A DNA stretch of 64,000 bases, taken from NCBI RefSeq assembly GCF_900095735.1, contig NZ_FNLO01000002.1, positions 509,626 to 573,625 on the forward strand, given 5' to 3'. This DNA is from Chitinasiproducens palmae (GTDB lineage: Bacteria > Pseudomonadota > Gammaproteobacteria > Burkholderiales > Burkholderiaceae). The translations under genes were made by a program, and so were the position numbers. Shown here piece after piece: positions 1 to 8,430 of the stretch. Within the stretch, counting starts at the first letter, position 1. Every line of letters begins with the position of its first letter. The notes beneath the pieces are model-generated. The model had not been told where the DNA came from. It saw nothing but the letters and a program-made list of their open reading frames with translations, and ran no database searches.

Positions 1-109
1 CGTCGCCGCTTCCGCACGTTCACGTCGAAGGCGGCCGGCCGACGCGAACAGGGCGCGGACAGGATGCAAAAACGATGCGAACGATCCAAACACCCAGTGC
101 GGCCGCCTC

Positions 110-630
110 TCAGGCATCGCGCGACGCGGGCGCCCGCTCGGGCCGTGTTTGCACACGATGTCGACCCGCACGCTCCGCAAAGGCGCTCACCTGCTCGCGC
201 GTCATCAGACGTTCCTTGTCGCCTGAGAAAGACGCAAAGATGGCCGCATGCGCGGCAAACGAACTTGAGCCGTCACGTGTGCGGTAGGTCCGTGCCCACT
301 GCAGCAGCGCCGCACTGCGCGCATCGGCTTGGGCGATCGCTTGGCCACGCTGTTCCGTACCAAGCGCGATGCCTTTCGTAGCGATGGCCTCGACGTTCGG
401 AACGCCCACGAAGCCGAACACGGTACGAAGATAACTTTCCGCGTGTTGCCGATGCTCAATCGGCGAGCCCGCGCCGTAGACGCCGCCACGAGCGATGGTC
501 AGGATGATTCGCCTGTCGCGAAGAAGAACTTCCGGCGCGCTATTTGATTCGTGCCGGAAGTCCTACCGGCGATCACCACCCGGGGAATTAAAAGACTGTG
601 GAAGCCTACACCGATGACTGCCGCGGCATG
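110..630 (-). pseudogene. FMN-dependent NADH-azoreductase relic
   Basis: Reading leftward from about 540, the frame carries RRIILTIARGGVYGAG, SPIEHRQHAESYLRTVFGF and VGVPNVEAIATKGIALG, the C-terminal half of AzoR-type flavoproteins. Upstream the match jumps frame near 555: RVVIAGRT is read in a second frame while FRHESNSAPEVLLRD continues in the first, where a TAG follows at once. About the first 80-90 residues, including the usual N-terminus, are missing. The tail after LLQWA is not typical of the family. I read this as a truncated, frameshifted pseudogene. The divergent TetR gene and the inverted repeat between them suggest a former regulator-target pair. A sequencing error could explain the frameshift but not the missing N-terminus. 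Confidence 0.7.
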
Positions 631-739
631 CTCAGTCAATGGCTCGACACCTCTTCGCGGTCGAGGCGGCGGCGGGCTGTCATGCCCAGCGCACGTTTTA
701 CTGCCCTTTTCAAAAGGCAGAGAGTCAGCCTTCGCGCCA

Positions 740-799
740 CCGTCCATTGAATGATGGCCATCATACCTTATGATATGATGGCCATCATTCAATGGACGG
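740..799. promoter_or_regulatory. 26-bp inverted repeat containing two 14-bp palindromes; probable TetR operator
   Basis: Two perfect 26-base arms (740-765 and 774-799) flank an 8-base spacer. Each arm contains ATGATGGCCATCAT, itself a perfect palindrome, at 751-764 and 775-788, with centres 24 bp apart. This layout of two tandem palindromes in the gap between divergent genes is typical of TetR-type autoregulatory operators. It precedes the TetR start by about 100 bp. As RNA it could also form a long hairpin. Confidence 0.6.
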
Positions 800-894
800 G
801 CGATGTGATTCGCTGCGCGTCCGCATGCCACGCGGATCGGTTCCGCAGCGCCCAACGATTCCACACTTTCTATAAGCGAGTTCGAGATGCAGCC

Positions 895-1482
895 GTGAGA
901 TACGACGCCAATCATAAGCAGGCCACGCGTGACCGTATGCTGCAGGCCGCCGCACAGCAGATACGTGAACGGGGACCCCATGGAATAGCACTGGCCAGTG
1001 TCATGCGCGATGCGGGCCTGACACATGGCGGCTTCTACGCCCACTTCGGTTCCAAGGACGCATTCGTCCTGGCGGCGGTGGAGCAGATGTTCGACGATAG
1101 TCCTGTCGACATCCTGCGCGGTGCCCAGGACCAGTGCGCGGAAGACACGCTCAATGCCTTCATCGACTTCTATCTTTCGCCCGACCATCGCGACATGCGC
1201 ACGGCAAGCTGTCCGCTGCCCTTCCTTACTGGCGACAGTCCACGTCTCGGTGACGATATACGTAAGCGCCTCTCTCAAGGCATCGAAGGGATGGTTCGGC
1301 TCGTTCGGGGCCATCTGGAAAGACTCGGGCGGCACGACCCGGAAAGCGACGCAAATACGGCCCTCGCGCAAATGATCGGGGCAGTGATCCTCGCACGAAC
1401 CCTTCAGAGCCGGAAGCATTCCGATGCGCTCCTGAAGCAAACCCGCGCCGCCGTTCGCCGGCAGTTTGGACTGGAAGCGTGA
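895..1482 (+). CDS. TetR/AcrR family transcriptional regulator
   Basis: A 195-residue DNA-binding repressor-type protein. The N-terminal helix-turn-helix is clear: RDRMLQAAAQQIRERGPHGI, then ASVMRDAGLTHGGFYAHFGSKDAFV. A ligand-binding helical domain fills the rest, of the kind found in the NemR/AcrR-like C-terminal group. The open frame runs back to an ATG at 751, but that lies inside the inverted repeat and adds residues not seen in the family, so I chose GTG at 895 (VRYDANHKQ), the usual N-terminus of this subfamily. The regulator faces away from an azoreductase relic across a double palindrome, so it probably controlled that enzyme and itself. The inducer is unknown, possibly an electrophile or quinone by analogy with azoreductase regulators. 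Confidence 0.85.
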   Translation: MRYDANHKQATRDRMLQAAAQQIRERGPHGIALASVMRDAGLTHGGFYAHFGSKDAFVLAAVEQMFDDSPVDILRGAQDQCAEDTLNAFIDFYLSPDHRDMRTASCPLPFLTGDSPRLGDDIRKRLSQGIEGMVRLVRGHLERLGRHDPESDANTALAQMIGAVILARTLQSRKHSDALLKQTRAAVRRQFGLEA

Positions 1483-1902
1483 GCGGGACCTTGTTCGATG
1501 CGTCGCTACAGCGTTTCGCCGCTGCCGGAAACGTCGCGCAGTTGTGATGTCTGCCCGACGGCGACTCGATGGCGCATGCGACAAATGATTCCCGTCGGTG
1601 CCGGCCTTGCACCGGTGGATCCCGCATGCCCGTCAATCTTCGTTTTCTACTCTTTACGCACTGCTAATCTCATTTCGTCGTTCAAAGTGCTTCGCGATGA
1701 GACCTTGCTCCGCGCCATTGCAGGAACAAGGCGGCTCTTGCAGGCGGACATCGGATGATCCCGCGCGACGCCGCCATCACTGCCGCATTCGGTCGCTGCA
1801 TCGGCGTGATTCGTTTGGATTTGGCAAGACGCCCCGTCATCGACGTGTTCGCTTGAAAACAACGTTGGTCCCTTTCATCGTCAACAGTCAGTCTGGCTCA
1901 AC
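1483..1902. other. 420-base gap without a recognisable gene
   Basis: Open frames here give no family signature, and codon use does not favour any frame. No clear terminator or strong -35/-10 pair is visible. It presumably contains the promoter of the downstream ketosynthase. Confidence 0.4.
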
Positions 1903-3183
1903 ATGCATATTCCTGATCGCTTGCGCATCGTGGTCACCGGTACCGGAATCGTTTCTCCTCTTGGCTGCGGCGTGGGCCCGACCTGGCGTCGCTTGCTGGC
2001 TTCCGAAAGCGGCGTGCGACGGCTCGCGGCCGATCTGGCGCCCGATGTTAGATGCCAAGTGGCGGGGCTCGTCCCCGACCGCGACGAACCGTCGGGGTTC
2101 GACGAGGACGCGCATGTATCGACGAAGGATCTGAAGAAGATGGACCGCTTCATCGCCGTTGCGCTCGGCGCGTCGGCACACGCGGTTGCCCAGGCCCGTT
2201 GGTTTCCAAGTTCCGAGATCGAGCGCGCGCGTACCGCAACCGTAATCGCGTCCGGCATAGGCGGCTTTCCCGCCATAGCCCGCGCTGTTCGAACCACCGA
2301 CGAACGGGGTGCGCAACGCCTGTCGCCTTTTACCGTGCCTTCTTTTCTATCGAACATGGCGGCGGGCTGGGTATCGATCCGGCACGGCTTCCGGGGTCCA
2401 TTGGGCGCGCCCGCCACCGCCTGTGCGGCCAGCGTGCAGGCCATCGGCGATGCGGCTCGCCTCATTCGAGCCGGGGAAGCCGACATTGCCGTCTGCGGCG
2501 GCACCGAGTCGGCAATCGACCGCGTCAGTCTGGGCAGCTTCGCGGCGGCGAAGGCCTTGTCCACCGGCTTCAATGACACGCCGCAAGCCGCATCCCGCCC
2601 CTTCGACAGCCATCGCGACGGATTCGTGATGGGCGAAGGTGCCGGCGTCCTTGTGATCGAGTCATTGGAGCATGCGTTGAACCGCGGCGCTGCACCGCTG
2701 GCCGAACTCGTCGGTTATGGCACCGCCGCGGACGCGTACCACCTGACCGCTGGCCCTGACAGTGGCGAGGGCGCGGCCCGGGCAATGCACGCTGCCCTGT
2801 CACAGGCGGGCGTTCCGGCGCGTGCGATCAGGCATCTCAATGCTCACGCCACGTCGACGCCAGTCGGAGATCGTGGCGAACTGGCGGCAATCAGGACTGT
2901 ATTCGGTCCGGCCCCCGAGCTCGCGATCAGCGCAACCAAGTCGGCAACCGGCCATATGCTGGGTGCCGCAGGCGGCGTGGAGGCGATCTTCACCATCATG
3001 GCGCTGCGCGACCAGATCGTGCCGCCCACGCTCAATCTCGTCGAACCCGATCCGTTGGCGGATGGGCTTGACATCGTCGGCCCCGTCAGCCGGCAGTGGG
3101 AGTTCGACTATGCGATTTCGAACGGTTTCGGTTTCGGTGGCGTGAATGCGAGCGTGATCTTCAAGCGTTGGCCGCGATCTTGA
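1903..3183 (+). CDS. beta-ketoacyl-ACP synthase II-like (FabF family)
   Basis: A 426-residue condensing enzyme of the thiolase fold. The Cys-His-His triad is intact: C174 in ATACAASVQAIGDA, H315 in HLNAHATSTPVGD and H351 in TKSATGHMLGAAGG. The start follows the family pattern VVTGTGIVSPLG near residue 10. It would catalyse decarboxylative Claisen condensation of an acyl thioester with malonyl-ACP. It stands alone with no ACP, ketoreductase or FabD nearby, so it is not the housekeeping fabF cluster. It may be a spare KAS II or belong to a small specialised lipid route. The ribosome binding site is weak. Confidence 0.88.
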   Translation: MHIPDRLRIVVTGTGIVSPLGCGVGPTWRRLLASESGVRRLAADLAPDVRCQVAGLVPDRDEPSGFDEDAHVSTKDLKKMDRFIAVALGASAHAVAQARWFPSSEIERARTATVIASGIGGFPAIARAVRTTDERGAQRLSPFTVPSFLSNMAAGWVSIRHGFRGPLGAPATACAASVQAIGDAARLIRAGEADIAVCGGTESAIDRVSLGSFAAAKALSTGFNDTPQAASRPFDSHRDGFVMGEGAGVLVIESLEHALNRGAAPLAELVGYGTAADAYHLTAGPDSGEGAARAMHAALSQAGVPARAIRHLNAHATSTPVGDRGELAAIRTVFGPAPELAISATKSATGHMLGAAGGVEAIFTIMALRDQIVPPTLNLVEPDPLADGLDIVGPVSRQWEFDYAISNGFGFGGVNASVIFKRWPRS

Positions 3184-3571
3184 GAGACCGGCGCGGGTGA
3201 ATCGTCCGCTTGCTGACATGCACGTTCGGATCGCTGTGCGATCGCCACGCTGCGTCGTGATCGGCGGCGGGCCGCATCGCAGCGCGCTGACCATGGCGGC
3301 GGCCGTCCAGCGCCGATGGACTGGATCGGCGTGCGAACACATGCGCTCCACGCCAGCTTCGGGCCGTCGCACTGGCGCCGGCCGAGCCGCCGCAGTCAGG
3401 GCAGCCACCGGCCCGCTTGAGCCGAAACTTGGCGCCTGTGCGACATTGCATGGCGCTTCGGATGCACACATGCCATTCTCCGCGTCCTATAGTGTCGGCT
3501 TGCCAGCGACTGCAAGCGCTTCCGACGATGCGTCGCACCGACGCAATCGATCAGTCGACGCGGAGACATTC
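3184..3571. other. 388-base gap; possible promoter for the PPOX gene
   Basis: There is no family match in any frame. A TATAGT hexamer at 3488-3493 could be a -10 box about 80 bases before the next gene, but no good -35 partner sits 16-18 bases upstream. Confidence 0.3.
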
Positions 3572-4183
3572 ATGACAGGCCACGACGCTCCCGACCTTGC
3601 CGCACTTTACAACCCTCCTGCGGAACGCATCCAGCAGGGCGTGCTCGATCATTTGATCGGCTTCCACGAAGCGTATCTCAAGGTAGCCACCTTCTTCTGC
3701 CTCGCCACCGGCAGCGACAACGGACTCGACGCATCGCCGCGTGGTGGCGCGCCGGGATTCGTGCATGTGCTCGACCCGCACACCGTGGCGTTTGCAGACT
3801 GGCCGGGCAATAATCGCATCGAGTCGATGAAGAACGTCGAACGCGACGCACGGGTGGGCATGCTGTTCCTGTTCCCGGGGCTCGAGGTGTTCATGCGCAT
3901 CAATGGCCGGGCAAGTCTCTCCGTGGAACCCGCGCTGCTCGAACGCCTCAGGGAAGGCGAACGTATTCCGAAAACCGCGATGGTGGTGTCGGTCGACGAG
4001 GTGCTGTTCCATTGCGGAAAGGCGATCAATCGCGCGCGACTATGGGCGGACACCTCGCGACTGGCCCGCAACGATGTGCCAAGCGTTGGGCAGATGGCGG
4101 CGGCGATGGTCAGCATGAAAGCGGAAGAGGCGGCCGGCATCGATGCGCATTACGAGAAAGCGGTAAAGACAGACCTGTACTGA
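3572..4183 (+). CDS. pyridoxamine 5'-phosphate oxidase-like FMN flavoprotein (DR2398-type)
   Basis: A 203-residue split-beta-barrel flavoprotein. Residues about 30-150 show the family features: FFCLATGSDNGLDASPRGG, then FADWPGNNRIESMKNV, then VGMLFLFPGLEVFMRINGRA. This subgroup (PPOX family, FMN-binding, DR2398 type) is usually an uncharacterised FMN oxidoreductase and not PdxH. A longer frame runs upstream, but ATG 3572 has a GGAGA box six bases ahead and begins the conserved region. The AraC gene follows 55 bases downstream on the same strand and may regulate it. Confidence 0.8.
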   Translation: MTGHDAPDLAALYNPPAERIQQGVLDHLIGFHEAYLKVATFFCLATGSDNGLDASPRGGAPGFVHVLDPHTVAFADWPGNNRIESMKNVERDARVGMLFLFPGLEVFMRINGRASLSVEPALLERLREGERIPKTAMVVSVDEVLFHCGKAINRARLWADTSRLARNDVPSVGQMAAAMVSMKAEEAAGIDAHYEKAVKTDLY

Positions 4184-4238
4184 ACCTGCGGAACGGCATC
4201 CGGCGATCGGACCCGACGCCGCGCTGCACGGACGCTCG

Positions 4239-5015
4239 ATGCCTGATCACGCCGTATTGTTCGAGGTAATCGCCCACCCGGGCGGTCCTTTGCTGATCGT
4301 TGCCGAGGGCAGCGAGGCAACCGTGCAGCCATCGTCCGCGCACTGCCATGGGCGTGGCCAACTCGTGGGCCTTCATCGCGGCCTGCTGTCGATCGGCACC
4401 GATGAAGGGGTGCACGTGATGCCGGCAACGCATGCCACCTGGCTGCCGCCGATGCAGCTGCACTGGGGGCATGCGCACGGGCCCTTCCTCGGCTGGAGCG
4501 TCTACATTGCGGAGGACGCCTGCGCGGCGCTACCCGCCTCGGTGCGCACGATACGCGTGTCGCCGTTGTTGCGGGAAGCCATCGTGCGCGCCGCGACGTG
4601 GCCGGTTGCGCCGCTGAATCCGTCACAGACACGGCTGGCGGGGGTGATCATGGATGAAATCGCGACGCTGCCGGTCGAGCCCTGTGGCCTGCCGCTACCG
4701 CGCGAACCCCGTTTGCTGCGGATCGCCGCGGCCCTCGTCGCGCGCCCCGAAGATGAGCGTGGCTTGGACGAGTGGGCACGGTGGGGCGGGGTGAGCGCCC
4801 GCACGCTGAGCCGCCGCTTCGTCAGCGAGACCGGCTTTTCGTTCAGCGCGTGGCGGCAGCGTGCGCGCATGATGCGCTCGCTCGAAATGCTCGCGGCGGG
4901 ACGCCCGGTGACGGCCATCGCGCTCGATCTCGGTTATGCGTCGCCGAGCGCCTTCATCAGCGCGTTCCACCGCACTTTCGGCGAAACGCCGAAGCGTTAT
5001 CGCGAACGGCTTTGA
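4239..5015 (+). CDS. AraC family transcriptional regulator (cupin sensor)
   Basis: A 258-residue regulator. The N-terminal half is an AraC-binding cupin (HCHGRGQLVGLHRGLLSIG, then HVMPATHATWLPP). The C-terminal half carries two HTH motifs ending in the classic signature ALDLGYASPSAFISAFHRTF followed by GETPKRYR. Architecture and length match the NimR/RipA-like group that controls efflux or oxidoreductase genes. It lies just downstream of the PPOX flavoprotein. Its 3' end overlaps the 3' end of the convergent PrpR-like gene by 19 bases, so transcription of the two must interfere or terminate within coding sequence. Confidence 0.88.
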   Translation: MPDHAVLFEVIAHPGGPLLIVAEGSEATVQPSSAHCHGRGQLVGLHRGLLSIGTDEGVHVMPATHATWLPPMQLHWGHAHGPFLGWSVYIAEDACAALPASVRTIRVSPLLREAIVRAATWPVAPLNPSQTRLAGVIMDEIATLPVEPCGLPLPREPRLLRIAAALVARPEDERGLDEWARWGGVSARTLSRRFVSETGFSFSAWRQRARMMRSLEMLAAGRPVTAIALDLGYASPSAFISAFHRTFGETPKRYRERL

Positions 5016-7057
5016 TCCCGCTCCCGCAGCAGCCGCCACAGCGTGGTTCGGCCGATGCCGAGTGCGCGGCTGGCCGCCGCGCGGTTGCCGCCATGGCGTG
5101 CCAATGCGCTCTCCACCGCCTCGAAGTCAGGCATCGAACGCGCCGGGGGCGCTGCCGGCTTGCCGTTCGGGGCATAGGGGGCATAGGGGGCATAGGGGAG
5201 AGCGTGTTCGGCCGGCGCCTGACGCGCGTTGTCGGATGCCGACGCGCTCGACGTTCCGCCTGCGAGCGTGTCGGCCACCTTGCGCCGAAAGCGCGCGAAT
5301 TCGGGGAAGACGCGATCGAGCCGCTCCATATCGGCCATGCGATCGCGATCGTCGTCGAGACCGCTTTCGAGATGGATTGCCGCGCGTTGCAGCAGGTTGT
5401 CCAACTCCCGTACATTGCCCGGCCAATCGTAGGCGTCCAACATCGGCGCAATGAAGGCCAGCACGCGTTCCGCCTGCGGCGCAGGCAACGCCGTGTCGCC
5501 GTGCGAAAGCAGATGGGCGGCCAGCGCCGGGATGTCGTCGCGCCGCTCGCGTAGCGCGGGCAGCCGGATTGGCAGCAGGTTGAGGCGGAACAGCAGATCG
5601 GCGCGGAACCGTCCGGCGTCGGTCAGCGCATGGAGATCGCGATGCGTCGCGGCGATGACACGTACGTCGATCGGGGTGGGGCGCAGCGCGCCAAGGCGCG
5701 TGATCTCCCGCTGCTGCAAGACGCGCAGCAGCCGGCTTTGCATGGCCAGCGGCATGTCACCGATCTCGTCGAGAAAAATCGTGCCGCCGTCCGCCATTTC
5801 GAACAGGCCGGGCTTGCCGCCGCGGCGCGCTCCGGTAAAGGCGCCTTCCTCGTGACCGAACAGCTCCGCCTCGATCAGCCCCTCGGGCAGTGCGGCGCAG
5901 TTGAACGCGATGAACGGTTGCTGCCGGCGCCTGCTGGCCCGATGAATCCCTTGCGCCAGGAGCTCTTTGCCGGTACCGCTCTCACCCTCTAGCAAAACCG
6001 TTACGTCTCGCGCTGCGGCATGCTCGGCAAGGGTCCTGGCACGCATCAGCGCAGGCGATGCGCCAACCACGTCGGTCAGCGCATGCCGCGCGCCGCCATG
6101 TCGCTGGCGCTGCTCGCTGCGCAACGTGCGATCGATGCGCTGCACCACGTTGCCGTCCTGCGCCGTAACGACCGCCCCCGCGAACATGCCATGCTCGACG
6201 ATCGGCAGACAGTTGACGATCAGCGACCGCGCACCGCTGCGCGTCACGCGCTCTTCGATCGGAGCGCCTTCGCGCGCGACCTCATCGACCAGTGTGTCGA
6301 AATGCGCGGCCAGCCGCGCATCCGCATTGCTGCCGGCCGGCAGGCCCAGGAGTTCCAGCATGGCCGGATTGACGGCTTCGACGCGACGGTCGCTGTCGAA
6401 GGCGACCACACCGTCGCGCAGGTGGGCGACAATGCGGTCAAGCCGGTGGCGCTTCGCTTCCTGTTGACGGTGCACCACAGCCAATTCCAGCGCGCGTTCG
6501 AATGCCTCCTCCACGGCACCGATCGAATACAGGAACACACTGCCCACGCCCGCTGCCTGGGCGAGATCGCAGGCCATGCCGGGCCCGATCACGACCTTGC
6601 AGCCTTGCGCGACCAGATGGTCGACGGCACGCGTGACTTCGTCGATCGAGCGGTACCCACGCTGTAGCAGGGTGACTTGCAGCCACCGGCCCAGTGACGC
6701 AAGTTCTTCCGACACGGCCTCGTGCAACACCAGGCCGATCGGCGCTCCCGGCCAGGTACCGGCGGCCTCGCCCACCGCCTTCAGCACATCGAAGCCATTG
6801 ACCCGGACCGTGACGACCGGCACGGACAGATGTTCGCGCAGGTAAGCACCATTGGACCCGGCCGCCAGGACGACGTCTACGTCGCCCGCAGCCACCAGCG
6901 CTCGAAGGCGCGTCACGGCAGCGCCATAACCCTCCGTCAGCGAGATGAAGCGGCCCCGATGCGCGTAACGCGGCGACACCGTCTCACAAAGCGTGCGCAG
7001 CCGACTGATGCTGACGAGGGCAACGCCGGGGCGATCGGCGGTTTGATGATCGAACAT
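4997..7057 (-). CDS. PrpR-like sigma-54-dependent activator
   Basis: A 686-residue enhancer-binding protein. Residues about 10-190 form a PrpR N-terminal sensor, 203-310 a PAS-like segment, 327-560 the AAA+ domain and about 645-683 a Fis-type HTH (GNRAAASRALGIGRTTLWRLL). Walker A is GESGTGKE (358-365), the sigma-54 loop is GAFTGA (405-410) and Walker B is TIFLDEIGD. It should open sigma-54 promoters in response to a small carboxylate; classical PrpR senses 2-methylcitrate. It diverges from an isocitrate lyase/PEP mutase family gene that has a good -24/-12 element. No prpC, prpD or acnD is present, so the effector may not be propionate-derived. A 9-bp in-frame triplication encodes YAPYAPYAP near residue 625. 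Confidence 0.9.
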   Translation of the reverse strand: MFDHQTADRPGVALVSISRLRTLCETVSPRYAHRGRFISLTEGYGAAVTRLRALVAAGDVDVVLAAGSNGAYLREHLSVPVVTVRVNGFDVLKAVGEAAGTWPGAPIGLVLHEAVSEELASLGRWLQVTLLQRGYRSIDEVTRAVDHLVAQGCKVVIGPGMACDLAQAAGVGSVFLYSIGAVEEAFERALELAVVHRQQEAKRHRLDRIVAHLRDGVVAFDSDRRVEAVNPAMLELLGLPAGSNADARLAAHFDTLVDEVAREGAPIEERVTRSGARSLIVNCLPIVEHGMFAGAVVTAQDGNVVQRIDRTLRSEQRQRHGGARHALTDVVGASPALMRARTLAEHAAARDVTVLLEGESGTGKELLAQGIHRASRRRQQPFIAFNCAALPEGLIEAELFGHEEGAFTGARRGGKPGLFEMADGGTIFLDEIGDMPLAMQSRLLRVLQQREITRLGALRPTPIDVRVIAATHRDLHALTDAGRFRADLLFRLNLLPIRLPALRERRDDIPALAAHLLSHGDTALPAPQAERVLAFIAPMLDAYDWPGNVRELDNLLQRAAIHLESGLDDDRDRMADMERLDRVFPEFARFRRKVADTLAGGTSSASASDNARQAPAEHALPYAPYAPYAPNGKPAAPPARSMPDFEAVESALARHGGNRAAASRALGIGRTTLWRLLRERDQSRSR
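5172..5198. repeat. 9-bp tandem repeat, three copies, inside the PrpR-like gene
   Basis: The unit GCATAGGGG occurs three times in a row at 5172-5180, 5181-5189 and 5190-5198. On the coding strand it specifies YAP repeats in the linker between the AAA+ domain and the HTH. The unit length keeps the frame, so copy-number changes would only alter linker length. Confidence 0.9.
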
Positions 7058-7066
7058 GATGGCGTT

Positions 7067-7114
7067 CCGTGGAACGTTTCATAAACCGAGATTATGCCGG
7101 GAAACGTTCCACGG
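7067..7114. promoter_or_regulatory. 14-bp inverted repeat, probable PrpR-like activator site
   Basis: CCGTGGAACGTTTC at 7067-7080 is repeated perfectly in reverse complement at 7101-7114, with 20 bases between. It lies 10 bases upstream of the activator's ATG and 66 bases upstream of the -24 element of the divergent gene. That position suits both an upstream activating sequence and an autorepression site. Confidence 0.7.
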
Positions 7115-7179
7115 TAGACGCGAAAAAGCCGGCGATTTAGCAAGGCCATGAATCCAAACGATTTTTTAGATAGCGTTGA

Positions 7180-7195
7180 TGGCATGGCAGGTGCA
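7180..7195 (+). promoter_or_regulatory. sigma-54 (-24/-12) promoter
   Basis: TGGCATGGCAGGTGCA matches the consensus TGGCACG-N4-TTGCA at all but two bases, with the invariant GG (7181-7182) and GC (7193-7194) separated by exactly 10 bases. Transcription would begin near 7206, upstream of the ATG at 7226. This rules out the ATG at 7148 as the start of the lyase gene. Confidence 0.75.
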
Positions 7196-7225
7196 TGGAA
7201 AGGGTGTCCACTTCCAGAGGCGACC

Positions 7226-8119
7226 ATGTCCTATGTTTCCCCCTCCGCTGCGCGCCGCGCCGCCTTTCGTGAGCGCATCCAGGCGCGCCAAGCCGTCCTG
7301 ATGCCGGGCGCGTTCAATGCAATGAGTGCGCGCATCATCGAGGATGCCGGCTTCGAAGCGCTCTATCTCACCGGCGCTGGCGTGACCAACATGTCGCTCG
7401 GCCTGCCGGATCTCGGCTTCGTCGGCTTACATGAAATCGCCGAACACACCGCGCGGGTGCGCGACGCCGTTTCGCTTCCGCTGGTCGTCGATGCCGATAC
7501 TGGCTTTGGCAACGCGCTGAACGTGCGGCATACCGTGCGCACACTCGAGCGTTGTGGCGCCGACGTGATCCAGTTTGAAGACCAGGTGATGCCGAAGAAG
7601 TGCGGCCACTTCTCCGGCAAGGCTGTGGTCGAGACAAGCGAGATGGTCGGCAAGCTGCGCGCGGCGGTCGACGCACGCGAAGATCCGAACCTCCAGATCA
7701 TGGCGCGCACCGACGCGGCGGCGGTACACGGCATCGAGGCGGCGATCGAGCGCGGACACCGCTTCATCGAGGCAGGCGCCGACATCCTGTTCATCGAAGC
7801 GACCGAATCGATCGAGGACATCGAGCGGCTCCCCGCCCTTTTCGATACACCCCAACTGATCAACATCGTGATCGGCGGCAAGACGCCGGTGCAGTCTCGG
7901 CAGCGACTTGGCGAACTGGGTTATGGACTGGTGCTGTATGCGAACGCGGCCCTGCAAGGTGCGGTCGTCGGCATGCAACGCGCGCTCGGCCTGTTGCGTG
8001 ACAGCGGACGGCTCGACGAGGACCCGAACATCGTCGTGCCGTTCAGGGAGCGCCAACGCCTGGTCGACAAGCCGTTGTATGACCGGCTCGACAAGGAATA
8101 CGCCGCAGGCGGTTCCTGA
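7226..8119 (+). CDS. isocitrate lyase/PEP mutase family lyase (PrpB- or dimethylmalate-lyase-like)
   Basis: A 297-residue cytosolic TIM-barrel lyase. The Mg-binding DADTGFG is at 89-95 and the active-site loop KKCGHF at 124-129, with the base Cys present. PrpB typically has KRCGH at this site, while KKCGHF is common in dimethylmalate lyases and oxaloacetate hydrolase/decarboxylase-like relatives. The reaction is probably cleavage of a 2-hydroxy tricarboxylate or substituted malate to pyruvate plus a dicarboxylate, but the exact substrate is open. ATG 7226 follows a CAGAGG box and the -24/-12 promoter, whereas an in-frame ATG at 7148 lies upstream of that promoter. The divergent PrpR-like protein is its likely activator. 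Confidence 0.85.
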   Translation: MSYVSPSAARRAAFRERIQARQAVLMPGAFNAMSARIIEDAGFEALYLTGAGVTNMSLGLPDLGFVGLHEIAEHTARVRDAVSLPLVVDADTGFGNALNVRHTVRTLERCGADVIQFEDQVMPKKCGHFSGKAVVETSEMVGKLRAAVDAREDPNLQIMARTDAAAVHGIEAAIERGHRFIEAGADILFIEATESIEDIERLPALFDTPQLINIVIGGKTPVQSRQRLGELGYGLVLYANAALQGAVVGMQRALGLLRDSGRLDEDPNIVVPFRERQRLVDKPLYDRLDKEYAAGGS

Positions 8120-8128
8120 AGCGGTGGC

Positions 8129-8163
8129 CTCGGCGGTCACGGCCGGGTGAGCCCGCCGCCGAG
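8129..8163. terminator. GC-rich stem-loop after the lyase gene
   Basis: CTCGGCGG (8129-8136) pairs with CCGCCGAG (8156-8163), starting ten bases past the stop codon. No U-run follows, so it is at best a weak or Rho-assisted terminator. The rest of the 311-base gap up to the next gene holds a possible -10 box (TACAAT, 8356-8361) and nothing else I recognise. Confidence 0.3.
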
Positions 8164-8430
8164 TCGTCATGGCGGCAGACAGCAGGTTGCGGCCTGGACG
8201 CCCCCGCCAACGGACGGGACGAGCCGATCGACAACGGGGGAGTGGCGTTCGGCGTGGCTTGGCCCGGACGCCGACATGCCGCGCCGTGTCGGTTGGCGAC
8301 ACGCGTCGGCACTTGCGGTCGCCTGCTCGGAAAGGCGCACGAAAGCCGGCGTCGCTACAATCGATGCCTTCGGCATGGCCCCTGCGGGTCGGCCCCGGCA
8401 CTTCGTTGCTCCACTGCCCACAGGCTCTCC

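Noticed and set aside
751-894. N-terminal extension of the first TetR gene
   Set aside because: It would encode the inverted repeat, and the family N-terminus begins at GTG 895.
7148-7225. Upstream in-frame ATG for the isocitrate-lyase-family gene
   Set aside because: It precedes the -24/-12 promoter and adds 26 residues not seen in the family; ATG 7226 has a ribosome site.
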